Below, one piece after another: positions 26,438 to 35,200 of a DNA stretch of 64,000 nt. Under the pieces are notes generated by a model. That model made no database searches and was not told the origin of the DNA. It was given only the letters and a program-made list of their open reading frames with translations. The first letter of the stretch is position 1. Each line of letters starts with the position of its first letter. Source of the DNA: Paenibacillus chondroitinus NBRC 15376. Its GTDB lineage: Bacteria > Bacillota > Bacilli > Paenibacillales > NBRC-103111. Both the position numbers and the translations under genes were made by a program. The stretch spans positions 82,819-146,818 of the forward strand of contig NZ_BILW01000017.1 in NCBI RefSeq assembly GCF_004000765.1. The letters run 5' to 3'.

Positions 26438-28072
26438 ATGAAAAGTCTGCTTAAATTTATTACATGCGGAAGTGTGGACGACGGGAAATCCACTCTAATT
26501 GGGCATATGCTTTATGAGGCGAAGCTTTTGTTCGCCGATCAGGAGAAAGCGCTAGAACTCGACAGCAGACTTGGCAGCCGCGGCGGCAAAATTGACTACT
26601 CCTTGCTTCTTGACGGATTATTGGCTGAGCGTGAACAAGGGATAACGATTGACGTAGCCTACCGATATTTTACCACGGATCACCGATCCTTCATTGTAGC
26701 GGACACACCGGGGCACGAGGAATATACGCGTAACATGGCCGTAGGGGCGTCCTTTGCGGATCTTGCCGTCATTCTTGTGGATGCAACCAAAGGGATCATC
26801 ACTCAAACCAAACGCCATACTCGTATTTGCGCACTTATGGGCATTAAGCATCTTGTTTTAGCTGTGAATAAAATGGATTTAGTTCATTTTGAACAAAAGA
26901 TTTTTGAGCAGATTAAAGATGAGTTTTTCCAAACAGCTGGTGAATTTCAGTTCCAAAGCATAGAAGTGATCCCTGTTTCGGCAACAGAAGGGGATAACAT
27001 TACGAAGAAATCACAACATACCCCTTGGTATGAGGGCCTTCCTTTATTATCTTACTTAGAAAATGTGGACGTTCTTGAAACGAATGACACGAAACAATTC
27101 ATGATGCCGATCCAGCGTGTATGCCGACCGGACCATACGTTCCGCGGTTTCCAAGGCCAGATTGAGGCTGGCAGTATCGCGGTTGATGATGAGTTGACGA
27201 TTCTGCCGAGTCATGAGAAGGCGAAAGTCAAACGTATCTTAGTGACAGACAAAGATAGGGATTCCGCCTATGTTGGACAACCTGTAACGATCCAGTTGGA
27301 TCGTGAAGTCGACGTTTCTCGCGGCTGCGTATTCACGAAAGACAGTGAAATCAAAGAGGCTGATCGTTTTAGCGCGACGATTCTATGGATGGATGACTCC
27401 GTACTGACTCCGGGTAAAAATTATTTGGTCAAAGTAGGCACGAAAATCCTGCCAGGTACCGTGACGGCGATTAAGCATAAAATCGATATCAACACAGGAA
27501 ACACGGTTCCAGCTGATCAAATTGTCAAAAATGAAGTGGCAAAATGTGAATTTTCCTTATCGGATGACATTGTTTTTGATTCTTTTGAACATTATAAAAG
27601 CATTGGCGGATTTATTCTGATCGATCGTGTAACCAACATGACATCCGCTTGCGGAGTCATCGAAGAGGCCCTGCAAAGCTCCGACAGCGTTGTAAGCTTA
27701 GATGCGGAAGTCACCAGAAACGTTCGTGCTGAGCAAAAAGGACAGAAGCCTTTGACCCTCTGGTTCAGCGGTTCGGTTTCGGATAACTTAGCTCTGGCGA
27801 AGGAAGTCGAGAAACGTTTGGTATCGACAGGCTACCATACGATGTTACTCGAGAATAGCCGCGGAGAATCGTCGCTACGAATCGCGGAAGTTGCCAAATT
27901 GATGAACGATGCCGGGCTTATCGCTTTGGTCGTGAACGAGAATGACAATGACCAGGCAACCGTGCGAGACATCATTGGGCAAGAGCTGATGGAAGTTGAT
28001 TCAAGCAAGGATTCGGTTGAAGAGGCTGCGAGTGTTGTGAAGCGGGTTGTGCGGTTTTTAATTAATTCTTAG
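26438..28072 (+). CDS. cysN: Sulfate adenylyltransferase subunit 1 with degenerate APS-kinase-like tail
   Basis: The 544 aa protein is an EF-Tu-like GTPase: G1 GSVDDGKST, G3 DTPGHEEYTRNM, G4 NKMD. Coupled to CysD it uses GTP to drive APS synthesis. After the usual end of CysN (near residue 430) the sequence continues with an APS-kinase-like domain: GQKPLTLWFSG, LVSTGYHTMLLE and RIAEVAKLMNDAGLIALVV align with CysC signatures, but the P-loop is gone (SGSVSDN where G-x4-GKS/T is expected). The tail therefore cannot bind ATP conventionally. No separate cysC is in the window. Confidence 0.93.
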   Translation: MKSLLKFITCGSVDDGKSTLIGHMLYEAKLLFADQEKALELDSRLGSRGGKIDYSLLLDGLLAEREQGITIDVAYRYFTTDHRSFIVADTPGHEEYTRNMAVGASFADLAVILVDATKGIITQTKRHTRICALMGIKHLVLAVNKMDLVHFEQKIFEQIKDEFFQTAGEFQFQSIEVIPVSATEGDNITKKSQHTPWYEGLPLLSYLENVDVLETNDTKQFMMPIQRVCRPDHTFRGFQGQIEAGSIAVDDELTILPSHEKAKVKRILVTDKDRDSAYVGQPVTIQLDREVDVSRGCVFTKDSEIKEADRFSATILWMDDSVLTPGKNYLVKVGTKILPGTVTAIKHKIDINTGNTVPADQIVKNEVAKCEFSLSDDIVFDSFEHYKSIGGFILIDRVTNMTSACGVIEEALQSSDSVVSLDAEVTRNVRAEQKGQKPLTLWFSGSVSDNLALAKEVEKRLVSTGYHTMLLENSRGESSLRIAEVAKLMNDAGLIALVVNENDNDQATVRDIIGQELMEVDSSKDSVEEAASVVKRVVRFLINS

Positions 28073-28101
28073 TGAAACGTGGAATAAAAAAGGTGAATTG
28101 A

Positions 28102-28145
28102 ATCCCTACATCATCGTGCATTGTGATGATGTAGGGATATTTTAT
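28102..28145 (+). terminator. Rho-independent terminator
   Basis: ATCCCTACATCATC pairs perfectly with GATGATGTAGGGAT (9-base loop) followed by a T-rich tract. It ends the cysDN operon. Confidence 0.93.
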
Positions 28146-28282
28146 TTTTCGCGTGCATACTCTTTTCACATTTATCTGATAAGGATTTATTTCTCTGTAA
28201 AGATATGGTAGTATAAACAAGACAAAATGTTCTTTATTGAGAACAACTACGATATTAACACTGATTTAGCGGAGAGAATGCT

Positions 28283-29284
28283 ATGCAACTAATCATCTTT
28301 TTTCTAGCAGTTCTAATATGCGTGATATTGACGCCAATTGCGAGAGTTATTGCAAAGAAACTAAATATTCTTGATTCCCCTAATACCGATTTGAAAAAGC
28401 ACAGAGAACCCATTCCCTATTTAGGTGGAGTGGCAATTTTCGCTGCAATAGTCATCTCTATGGCTATCTTCGAAGGAGATTCAATCCTAATGTTAAACGA
28501 TCAGCAACGCGGATTATTGTTAGGAACATTAATCATTTTATTAATCGGGCTAATCGATGACATGAAGGGAATGACTCCCAAGATTAAGTTAGTCTTACAA
28601 TTGTTCGCGGCTTATATCGTTTGGTTTCATGGAATTAGCTTTTCACTGTTTGATCATTGGTACTTAAATATGGCACTGACATTGATATGGGTTGCAGGCC
28701 TTTCTAATGCTTTCAATTTAATCGATATCATGGACGGTCTCGCCGCGGGAATTGCTGCTATATGTTCTTTGTTTCTTGCGTTGTTACTTTTATTATCGGG
28801 AGATCCATTCCACAGCACCTTAATGATAGTTGTATCAGGATCTTGTCTGGGATTTCTTATTTTCAATTTTAAACCCGCCAAAATCTACTTGGGTGATACC
28901 GGAAGTTTACTGCTGGGTTTCTTACTTGCTTGTACGGTAGCAAATTGGGCCAAAGATCAGCAGCTTAATCATCATTTCATCGTACCGATATTAATTTTGG
29001 GGATACCGATTTTTGAATTGTTTTTTGTATCGATACTTCGGATAAAAGCCGGGAAGTCTCCGCTGTTAGGAAGTCCGGATCATTTTGCCTTGAGGCTTAT
29101 TAGGATGGGATTTTCGGTCAAGAGAACGGTGGTTCTGACTTATGTTTGCTCTATCGCCTTTGGCGCTATTGGCTTCCTGATTTTATTTTTTCATAACTTT
29201 ACATACAGTTTTGTGGCGCTCATTCTAGCGTTTGTATGCTTTGCTGCACATAGATTAAGCCAAGTAAAAATAAACAAAGCTTAA
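28283..29284 (+). CDS. Undecaprenyl-phosphate GlcNAc-1-phosphate transferase (TagO/WecA type)
   Basis: The 333 aa polytopic protein belongs to the MraY/WecA/TagO family, which attaches a sugar-1-phosphate to undecaprenyl phosphate to start wall polymers or exopolysaccharides. About ten hydrophobic helices and the family motifs are present: GLIDDMKGM (Asp pair), NAFNLIDIMDGLAAG, YLGDTGSLLLG and the cytoplasmic HFALRL region (His-x-His is partly replaced). The two following genes encode a glycosyltransferase and an FAD oxidoreductase, so it probably initiates a surface glycan. Whether it is the main TagO is unknown. Confidence 0.88.
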   Translation: MQLIIFFLAVLICVILTPIARVIAKKLNILDSPNTDLKKHREPIPYLGGVAIFAAIVISMAIFEGDSILMLNDQQRGLLLGTLIILLIGLIDDMKGMTPKIKLVLQLFAAYIVWFHGISFSLFDHWYLNMALTLIWVAGLSNAFNLIDIMDGLAAGIAAICSLFLALLLLLSGDPFHSTLMIVVSGSCLGFLIFNFKPAKIYLGDTGSLLLGFLLACTVANWAKDQQLNHHFIVPILILGIPIFELFFVSILRIKAGKSPLLGSPDHFALRLIRMGFSVKRTVVLTYVCSIAFGAIGFLILFFHNFTYSFVALILAFVCFAAHRLSQVKINKA

Positions 29285-29302
29285 CTTGAGGAGTCAGACC
29301 AG

Positions 29303-30421
29303 ATGGCTAAAATGTTGTTCATCGTTCCTTATGCCAAGTGTTATTTGAATTTTTATTGGGATCTTATTGAATCGTTGGTGCAAGACGGGCATCATGTGAC
29401 GGCGGTGGCTCCGGATACCGATGCGGAGAGCGCTTTGACTGCCATAGGTGTGAGGTTTATTCAGATTCCGATAAAAAATACAGGCATTAATCCGTTTTAC
29501 GATATACGCAGTGTTTGCTATTTGACTCGAGTTTTACGGGAGGAGCGTCCCGATATCCTTTGCTGCTACTCAATTAAGCCTATACTTTATGGCTCTCTGG
29601 CTGCCCGGATGGCAAGAAGTAGAAGAGTCTTCGTTACGGTCACAGGCTTGGGCTATTTGTTTACAGAACGCAAATGGAAACAGCGGCTGCTGTTACCTCT
29701 TGTCACCTTTTTGTACCGCTTTGCTTTTCAACATTGTGAAAGGGCCTTCTTCGAGAACCCTGATGATTTACGTTTATTTAAACAGCTTGGCTTAATCGAG
29801 AGGAACAATACAACCATCGTGAATGGTTCAGGAGTTAATCTCGATAAATTTACAATGACAAGGAACCGCCCAGTTCAAAGCCAAGTCCCATTAACTTTTA
29901 TACTAATCGCAAGAATTATTAAGGATAAAGGAATCTACGAATACATCGAGGCGGCGAGGATTTTAAAGGCTAAGTATCCGTCTGTAAAATTGTGCCTCTT
30001 AGGACCATTTGATTCGAATCCGAGTTCCATCAGCAAGACGCAGGTTGCGAAATGGATGGAAGAGGGAGTGGTCAACTATCTGGGGGAGGCAGCCGACGTT
30101 CGCCCTTATTTAAGAAATTCGAATATTTTCGTCCTACCTTCCTATCGCGAGGGCACCCCCAAATCCACACTGGAAGCCATGGCAATGGGACTGCCAATAA
30201 TAACGACTGACGTACCTGGGTGCCGTGAGACAGTCATTCAAGATTTTAACGGACTGATAGTCCCTGTAAAAAATGGGGGAGCTCTTGCCGCAGCGATGGA
30301 ACGTTTTATCTTGAACCCGCAAATGACAGAAGTCATGGGAGCAAATAGTAGAGAGCTGGCTGAGTCTAAATACGATGTCCACAAAGTAATCGGAAAAGTA
30401 AGAGACATGATACAGATTTAA
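29303..30421 (+). CDS. Glycosyltransferase family 4-type enzyme
   Basis: The 372 aa cytoplasmic protein is a GT-B glycosyltransferase: an N-terminal acceptor domain (LFIVPYAKCYLNFYWDLIES) and a C-terminal nucleotide-sugar domain with LIARIIKDKGIYEYIEA and PSYREGTPKSTLEAMAMG, where the E-x7-E pair is the donor-site signature. It probably adds the second sugar to the lipid-linked intermediate produced by the preceding enzyme. The gap to that gene is 18 bases, with a GAGGAG RBS. Confidence 0.9.
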   Translation: MAKMLFIVPYAKCYLNFYWDLIESLVQDGHHVTAVAPDTDAESALTAIGVRFIQIPIKNTGINPFYDIRSVCYLTRVLREERPDILCCYSIKPILYGSLAARMARSRRVFVTVTGLGYLFTERKWKQRLLLPLVTFLYRFAFQHCERAFFENPDDLRLFKQLGLIERNNTTIVNGSGVNLDKFTMTRNRPVQSQVPLTFILIARIIKDKGIYEYIEAARILKAKYPSVKLCLLGPFDSNPSSISKTQVAKWMEEGVVNYLGEAADVRPYLRNSNIFVLPSYREGTPKSTLEAMAMGLPIITTDVPGCRETVIQDFNGLIVPVKNGGALAAAMERFILNPQMTEVMGANSRELAESKYDVHKVIGKVRDMIQI

Positions 30422-30438
30422 TTAAAAAGGGGAGACAC

Positions 30439-31728
30439 ATGTCCATGTACATAATTGGAGCTGGGGTGACCGGATTAGCTTTTGCGTCGGCATTGGGACG
30501 CGGAAAGGTGCTGGAGAGCGCTCCGGAGCTAGGGGGAAAAGCGTCTTCGTATCATGTTCATACATCTGTCGGCAAATTTACCTTCGATATCGGCGGACAT
30601 TGGTTCCATCTTCAGAACGCACCGAAAGTTATGCAATTACTGGATGGCCTTCCTCTCGAGAAACATGTCCGACAAGCAGTCGTATATTGGGATAATAAGT
30701 GGTTTGATTTTCCAATTCAGCAGAGTTACAAGGCACATCCCGATCATTGTCTGGTCGATCAGATTGAATATGAATTAACTGCAATTGCCAACGAAGCAGC
30801 GACGAGGAGCCGTGGCTATCTGAATTATTCGGACATGCTGCTCCATTCTTATGGTCCTACTTTGTTTGAGTGTTTCTTCAGAGATTATAATGTGAAAATG
30901 TTTGGGGTGCCGAACTTATCTCAAATCCAAATCGGCCAATATGAAGAGGTCAGAAATGTTCGTACGAATCAGAGCATTGAGGGGTATAATCATTATTTTT
31001 ACTATCCGAGAGGTGAATTGGGAGCTTCAGCTATTCCTTTGCATTTGGCCCAAAACAAGCAAATTCAATTTAATTCCCACGTCCAATCGATAAATTTACA
31101 TCAACAAACCATGAGCATAAATAATCAAACGTCTCCTTGGAAAACCATTGTATCAACGATGCCTCTGCCTAAATTGATTGATATAATTACCGATGTTGAT
31201 CCTGATATTGTCTATTTGTCCCAACAATTGCAATCGAGCAAAGGGTTCATTCTCAACTTAGGCGTTAAGAGAAATCCAATGCATGCCAACAAAAGCTGGA
31301 TTTACATACCTGATCTTAAGTACCGTTTTTACAGAATCGGATTCTATAGTAACGTTGAGTCTAGAATGGCACCAGAAGGCTACAGTTCTATGTATGTAGA
31401 ATGCTCACCGCTGTATTTTCAGAACCAACAAGAGGCTATGAACTTAATTCCGCATATTATACAGGACCTTATGGATATCGGTATGATTGAGGATGAGAGG
31501 GATATCCTTACCTTGAGGCCAATTTACTTGGAACATAATTATTGTTTGCCGAATAGTGAAGTAACTGCTCATATCCAAGGCTATTTGCGGCGGCATGGTA
31601 TTTACAGCATTGGCAGGTACGGAAGTTGGCATTGGTCCAGTCAGCACGAAGATATGCAGCAGGCCATTACTTTAGCTGAAGAGTTGGACGCAGTATCCAA
31701 TTTTAGAGATATGTTAGGGGTTCGATAG
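30439..31728 (+). CDS. FAD-dependent oxidoreductase, amine-oxidase/UGM-like
   Basis: The 429 aa protein has an N-terminal FAD dinucleotide motif (IIGAGVTGLAFASALG, then LGGKASSY) and the motif FDIGGHWFHL typical of protoporphyrinogen-oxidase-like or UDP-galactopyranose-mutase-like enzymes in polysaccharide clusters. It ends with GIYSIGRYGSWHWSSQHEDM, the second FAD contact region. A role in modifying a nucleotide sugar or lipid-linked sugar fits the neighbours. The substrate is unknown. A GGGGAG RBS is present, and the gene closes the three-gene operon. Confidence 0.8.
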   Translation: MSMYIIGAGVTGLAFASALGRGKVLESAPELGGKASSYHVHTSVGKFTFDIGGHWFHLQNAPKVMQLLDGLPLEKHVRQAVVYWDNKWFDFPIQQSYKAHPDHCLVDQIEYELTAIANEAATRSRGYLNYSDMLLHSYGPTLFECFFRDYNVKMFGVPNLSQIQIGQYEEVRNVRTNQSIEGYNHYFYYPRGELGASAIPLHLAQNKQIQFNSHVQSINLHQQTMSINNQTSPWKTIVSTMPLPKLIDIITDVDPDIVYLSQQLQSSKGFILNLGVKRNPMHANKSWIYIPDLKYRFYRIGFYSNVESRMAPEGYSSMYVECSPLYFQNQQEAMNLIPHIIQDLMDIGMIEDERDILTLRPIYLEHNYCLPNSEVTAHIQGYLRRHGIYSIGRYGSWHWSSQHEDMQQAITLAEELDAVSNFRDMLGVR

Positions 31729-31742
31729 AGCCTTAGTAAAAT

Positions 31743-31778
31743 AAATCCTTCTGTCATAGTGGCAGTGGGATTTTTTTT
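31743..31778 (+). terminator. Rho-independent terminator
   Basis: AATCCTTCTGTCA pairs imperfectly with TGGCAGTGGGATT, followed by eight T. It ends the glycan operon. Confidence 0.75.
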
Positions 31779-31849
31779 GCTCAAATAGTTAAAATGGAAA
31801 ACTTTTGCATCATCGTAATACTTTCGCCATGTTCGTTATTTGGGAAATA

Positions 31850-32330
31850 AGCGAAGATAGAACCTGCAAGGATTACATTGTTTCTTGCACGAACGGTCGT
31901 AACGAGGCGGGGATATCGCGATATCCCGCAGTGCTGTGCATCATATGCTACGGTATCCTGTACGATCGGATCGGTAAGGAACCATTATTAGGGGTTCGAT
32001 TCCCCACTCGCATAGTGAGCGATTCTGGTAGAACAAAGACACTCGACTTCCCATCGAGCGATGAAAACTCAATTAGACCTGTTAGCGGGAATCCCCAGCC
32101 TCCTTCAGGTAGGCACTGATGAAGCAGCTTTGCAGCCTGTGGATACCGGATGAGAAAAAAAGTACAAGACCACGTAATGGCAAGATGAGTGAGCGCGGGC
32201 TGGAATGGAAGCCGACATCACCATCAGAAAGTTTCGTGCGCAGGTACCGATTTTCCAACCTTAAGCTGGCTCCGCTTCCGACTCAGGGGGATTTCCTCAT
32301 AAAGGGTCACACCACACCGTAAATTTCCCA
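31850..32330 (+). ncRNA. Structured, partly tRNA-like RNA upstream of the SPFH gene
   Basis: This roughly 500-base stretch has no convincing protein but many hairpins. TGCAAG/CTTGCA (31865-31889) is followed by an 18-base perfect palindrome GGGATATCGCGATATCCC (31910-31927). A T-arm-like hairpin GGGG-TTCGATT-CCCC lies at 31991-32005. A D-arm-like TGGTAGAAC (32025-32033) precedes an anticodon-arm-like CTCGA-CTTCCCA-TCGAG (32042-32058), whose loop would place UCC (Gly) in the anticodon position. The order of the arms (T before D/anticodon) is not that of a normal tRNA. SPFH/Band-7 genes in RNA-repair neighbourhoods have been reported to carry a cognate tRNA-like RNA, which fits this position. 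Ends and fold are not established. Confidence 0.5.
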
Positions 32331-32348
32331 TGAAATGAGGAGATAGAT

Positions 32349-33452
32349 ATGTTTAAAAAAGTGATCGTTAAGGCTGACGAACGAGGATTATTGTTTAAGA
32401 AAGGCAGTTATGTGAAGCACTTACAGCCAGGTGCTCATCGATTAGCTCCATTTTCAGATGATGAAATTGTGTTGTTGAATGTCACTAAACCATTTGTCGT
32501 ACAGGGAAAGGATCTGAACTTATTTCTTCAGGATGCACGGTTGCTTGAGGAGATTACTGTGATCAATGTTCAGGATCATGAGTACGTGCTTCACTATGAG
32601 GATGGAAAATTCGTGTCGCTACTGACAGCCGGTAAATACGCTTTCTGGAATGTGCTGAAGAAGCACGACTTTACCCGAGTTGATATTCGACAACCAGAGG
32701 TTGGTGCAGACATAGATAGAGCTATATTTGCGAAAGTTGCAGGATATCTTTATGTTTCGGAAGTGGCCAGCCACGAGACAGGGATGCTTTTTTATAACAA
32801 CGTCATGCAGAAGGAGCTTGCCCCAGGAAAATATTACTTCTGGAAGGGACCGGTAATCGCCTCAATAAAAACCGTGGATTTACGGCAGCAGCAGCTGGAT
32901 ATGACCGGTCAGGAAATGATGACGGAAGACAAGGTAACGCTTCGCTTAAATTTCGTTTGCCAGTACAAGATTATCAATCCGCTGCGCGCACTGGAGATCA
33001 AAGCTTTCGAGGATCAGATTTATATTCTGTTGCAGCTTATTCTGCGTGAATACGTCGGGACATTGAAGCTTGATGATCTGTTGCGGATGAAGCAAGAAAT
33101 AGCGGCATTCGTGCTGTCGCGTCTGAACGAGAAGAGTGAGGATTACGGGGTTAAATTCTTTTCCGCCGGTGTAAAAGATATTATTCTGCCTGGGGATATC
33201 AAAGAGATACTAAACACAGTGCTGTTAGCAGAGAAGAAAGCTCAAGCAAACTTGATTACCCGTCGTGAGGAAACGGCTTCTACCCGCAGTCTGCTTAATA
33301 CAGCTAAGTTGATGGACGAGAATCAGACTCTATTCCGCTTGAAGGAGCTTGAATTTCTCGAGAAAATTTGCGATAAAATTGGGACGATTTCGCTCACTGG
33401 CAGAGACAATCTGCTGGAACAGCTGAATTCGCTTGTTGGGGGAGCTAAGTAA
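32349..33452 (+). CDS. SPFH/Band-7 (slipin-type) protein
   Basis: The 367 aa protein has a Band-7 domain in its C-terminal two thirds (VDLRQQQLDMTGQEMMTEDK, LNFVCQYKIINPLRAL, FSAGVKDIILPGDIKEIL), followed by a helical tail. The N-terminal part has three copies of a motif ending in (P/A)-G-x-[HY]: HLQPGAHRLAPF, LLTAGKYAFWN and ELAPGKYYFWKG. There is no N-terminal membrane helix, unlike classical slipins. SPFH proteins form ring or cage scaffolds; this subgroup is associated with RNA-repair operons. It follows the structured RNA region, with TGAGGAG as RBS, and is probably co-transcribed with the solenoid gene after it. Confidence 0.85.
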   Translation: MFKKVIVKADERGLLFKKGSYVKHLQPGAHRLAPFSDDEIVLLNVTKPFVVQGKDLNLFLQDARLLEEITVINVQDHEYVLHYEDGKFVSLLTAGKYAFWNVLKKHDFTRVDIRQPEVGADIDRAIFAKVAGYLYVSEVASHETGMLFYNNVMQKELAPGKYYFWKGPVIASIKTVDLRQQQLDMTGQEMMTEDKVTLRLNFVCQYKIINPLRALEIKAFEDQIYILLQLILREYVGTLKLDDLLRMKQEIAAFVLSRLNEKSEDYGVKFFSAGVKDIILPGDIKEILNTVLLAEKKAQANLITRREETASTRSLLNTAKLMDENQTLFRLKELEFLEKICDKIGTISLTGRDNLLEQLNSLVGGAK

Positions 33453-33543
33453 AAAGGGAGTATAAGCGGCTAGGGAGGCTTAGAGGCTTGAAGAGTTGTT
33501 CCGCTCTGAGCAGAAAGAATTATATGAAAAAGGTGATGAAACG

Positions 33544-35109
33544 ATGGTTATATATCTAAGTAAAATCGCGCGACCTCTCTGGGAAGGCAAAACCTCCATT
33601 TATTCATTTATTAAGGAGCAAGGTGAAACCGCAGCAGGGGCCCTGCCGGATGACGAAGAATTTTGGTCCGGAAGTAAGTTGAGATGGGTAGCGGGCGGCC
33701 TGGATGGTGCTTTCGGGCACCATGCGGGGCCAGGCCAGATGACGGAAGAGACGCGCGAGTTAGTCCACCTTCTGGCGAAGCAATCAAGAAAGCCGAAGAG
33801 TTCAATTAGAAAGACGCTCTATGCTACTCTTGTGAAGACAGATATTGGTAGCAAGATTGATTTCATTTTAGAAGAGCTGCGTAAACAGCCGGGCATACAG
33901 CCAGATGCCTTATTCCAAGAGGCAAGATGGCTCGCCGAAAATGGAGCACACCGGAATGTCGTTAAGCTCGGAATTGCGCTGCTGGGTCTTTTCCAGAACG
34001 AGAATGTGAGGGATCTGCTTCTGACATTGGGGAGGCACGAAGAATTTACACTATATGCTGCGGTTGCGATTCAGAATGGCATGGAGGATAGTAACCAGGT
34101 TCTATTTGAACTAGCTAAGCACGTCCATGGGTGGGGGAAAATCAACCTCGTCGAGAGGCTCGAGCCAGCAACTGAGGAGATCAAAGATTGGCTGCTGCGC
34201 CAAGGCTGTCAAAACAGCGTCATGAACGAATATTTAGCCTGTATTTGTGCGAGGAATGGCGGTTTGCAGGAGGCGCTTTCAGCCAATTCGGTAGATAGCG
34301 CATTGTTTGATGGGGCGACGGATATCGTGGAAGCGTTATTGAACGGCGGACCAGCAGAGGATATCTACGATTACGAGTATGGTCCGCAGGTCGTGTCCGA
34401 TTACGTGAGGCTCGCCCGGGAGATGGGCTCATCTGCTAAGCATTTGTCTGTCGTATGGAGCATTCGCGACTTCTTGGATCAGGATGAAAAGAATTGGTCT
34501 GAGCGGATGTCGGAGGGATGGACAGAACAGGTGAAAATTAATAATAGGGATGCATGCGAATTAATAATTACCGATGCCAAGTGGGTAAGCATTATCATGG
34601 ACGCAGTTAGCAGCGGCAACTCATCGGATCGATACTACGGTGCAGCATGTGCGGATAAACTTGGCGTGGATATTTGGGAAACGCTGTATGGCCAGCTTGC
34701 TGCAGATCCGCTGCAGGATTTTCATTACTTTCAGCTCATGAAATCGAGTGATCCTAACCGTATCCGGCAAGTGGTTCAGTTCGCCACTGAACACCTTCCT
34801 CTTCAGCACATTGCTGCCGGTCCCGGCGATGAGATGGGGTTTGGCCAGGAATATGTGGCACATCGGAATTTGGATACTGTTTTGCAGAGTTTGGATCAGC
34901 ATGAAGGGATCGGTGTTGAATTGATCTTGACGGGTCTGAACAGTCCTGTAACCAGAAATCGAAACATGGCGATCAAAGCGTTAGAGGGATGGCATGTTAC
35001 CGCCTGGGATGAGCGGCTTATTCATGCGGTTAATCATTTGTCGGAGATAGAACCTGATGACTCTGTCAAAGAACGGATTCAAAAGCTTCGAGAGGATAAA
35101 CGGTTTTAA
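33544..35109 (+). CDS. Alpha-solenoid (HEAT-like) partner protein
   Basis: The 521 aa protein is soluble and mostly helical, with repeating helix pairs such as SIRKTLYATLVKTDIGSKID, NVVKLGIALLGLFQNENVRD and PVTRNRNMAIKALEGW, which read as HEAT/ARM-like repeats. The N-terminus (VIYLSKIARPLWEGKTSIYS) and the segment GPGDEMGFGQEYVAHRNLD look conserved rather than repetitive. I do not recognise a catalytic motif. It follows the SPFH gene by 91 bases; ATG 33544 has AAGGTGAT six bases upstream. A scaffolding or substrate-binding role with the SPFH protein is inferred from context. Confidence 0.72.
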   Translation: MVIYLSKIARPLWEGKTSIYSFIKEQGETAAGALPDDEEFWSGSKLRWVAGGLDGAFGHHAGPGQMTEETRELVHLLAKQSRKPKSSIRKTLYATLVKTDIGSKIDFILEELRKQPGIQPDALFQEARWLAENGAHRNVVKLGIALLGLFQNENVRDLLLTLGRHEEFTLYAAVAIQNGMEDSNQVLFELAKHVHGWGKINLVERLEPATEEIKDWLLRQGCQNSVMNEYLACICARNGGLQEALSANSVDSALFDGATDIVEALLNGGPAEDIYDYEYGPQVVSDYVRLAREMGSSAKHLSVVWSIRDFLDQDEKNWSERMSEGWTEQVKINNRDACELIITDAKWVSIIMDAVSSGNSSDRYYGAACADKLGVDIWETLYGQLAADPLQDFHYFQLMKSSDPNRIRQVVQFATEHLPLQHIAAGPGDEMGFGQEYVAHRNLDTVLQSLDQHEGIGVELILTGLNSPVTRNRNMAIKALEGWHVTAWDERLIHAVNHLSEIEPDDSVKERIQKLREDKRF

Positions 35110-35166
35110 GCTGCTCAAAGCATAAAAAGTATAGATGGCTACCGTTGTTTTGCGTATGCCGAACGA

Positions 35167-35200
35167 AACCTCTACATCCATGTGGTGTAGAGATTTTTTA
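35167..35200 (+). terminator. Rho-independent terminator
   Basis: AACCTCTACA pairs with TGTAGAGATT, followed by a T run. It ends the SPFH operon. Confidence 0.83.

Noticed and set aside
31990..32006. A canonical tRNA gene at the GGGG-TTCGATT-CCCC hairpin
   Set aside because: No acceptor stem, D-arm and anticodon arm can be placed in normal order and distance upstream of this T-arm.
31805..32322. Two overlapping plus-strand open frames (31805-32119 and 32119-32322) in the region before the SPFH gene
   Set aside because: Neither has a recognisable family, hydrophobic pattern or good RBS, and the stretch is full of hairpins and tRNA-like arms, so a structured RNA explains it better.
31729..35200. 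A sigma-54 / RtcR-type promoter for the SPFH unit
   Set aside because: TGGCAGTGGG at 31760 is part of the preceding terminator and no properly spaced GC element follows.
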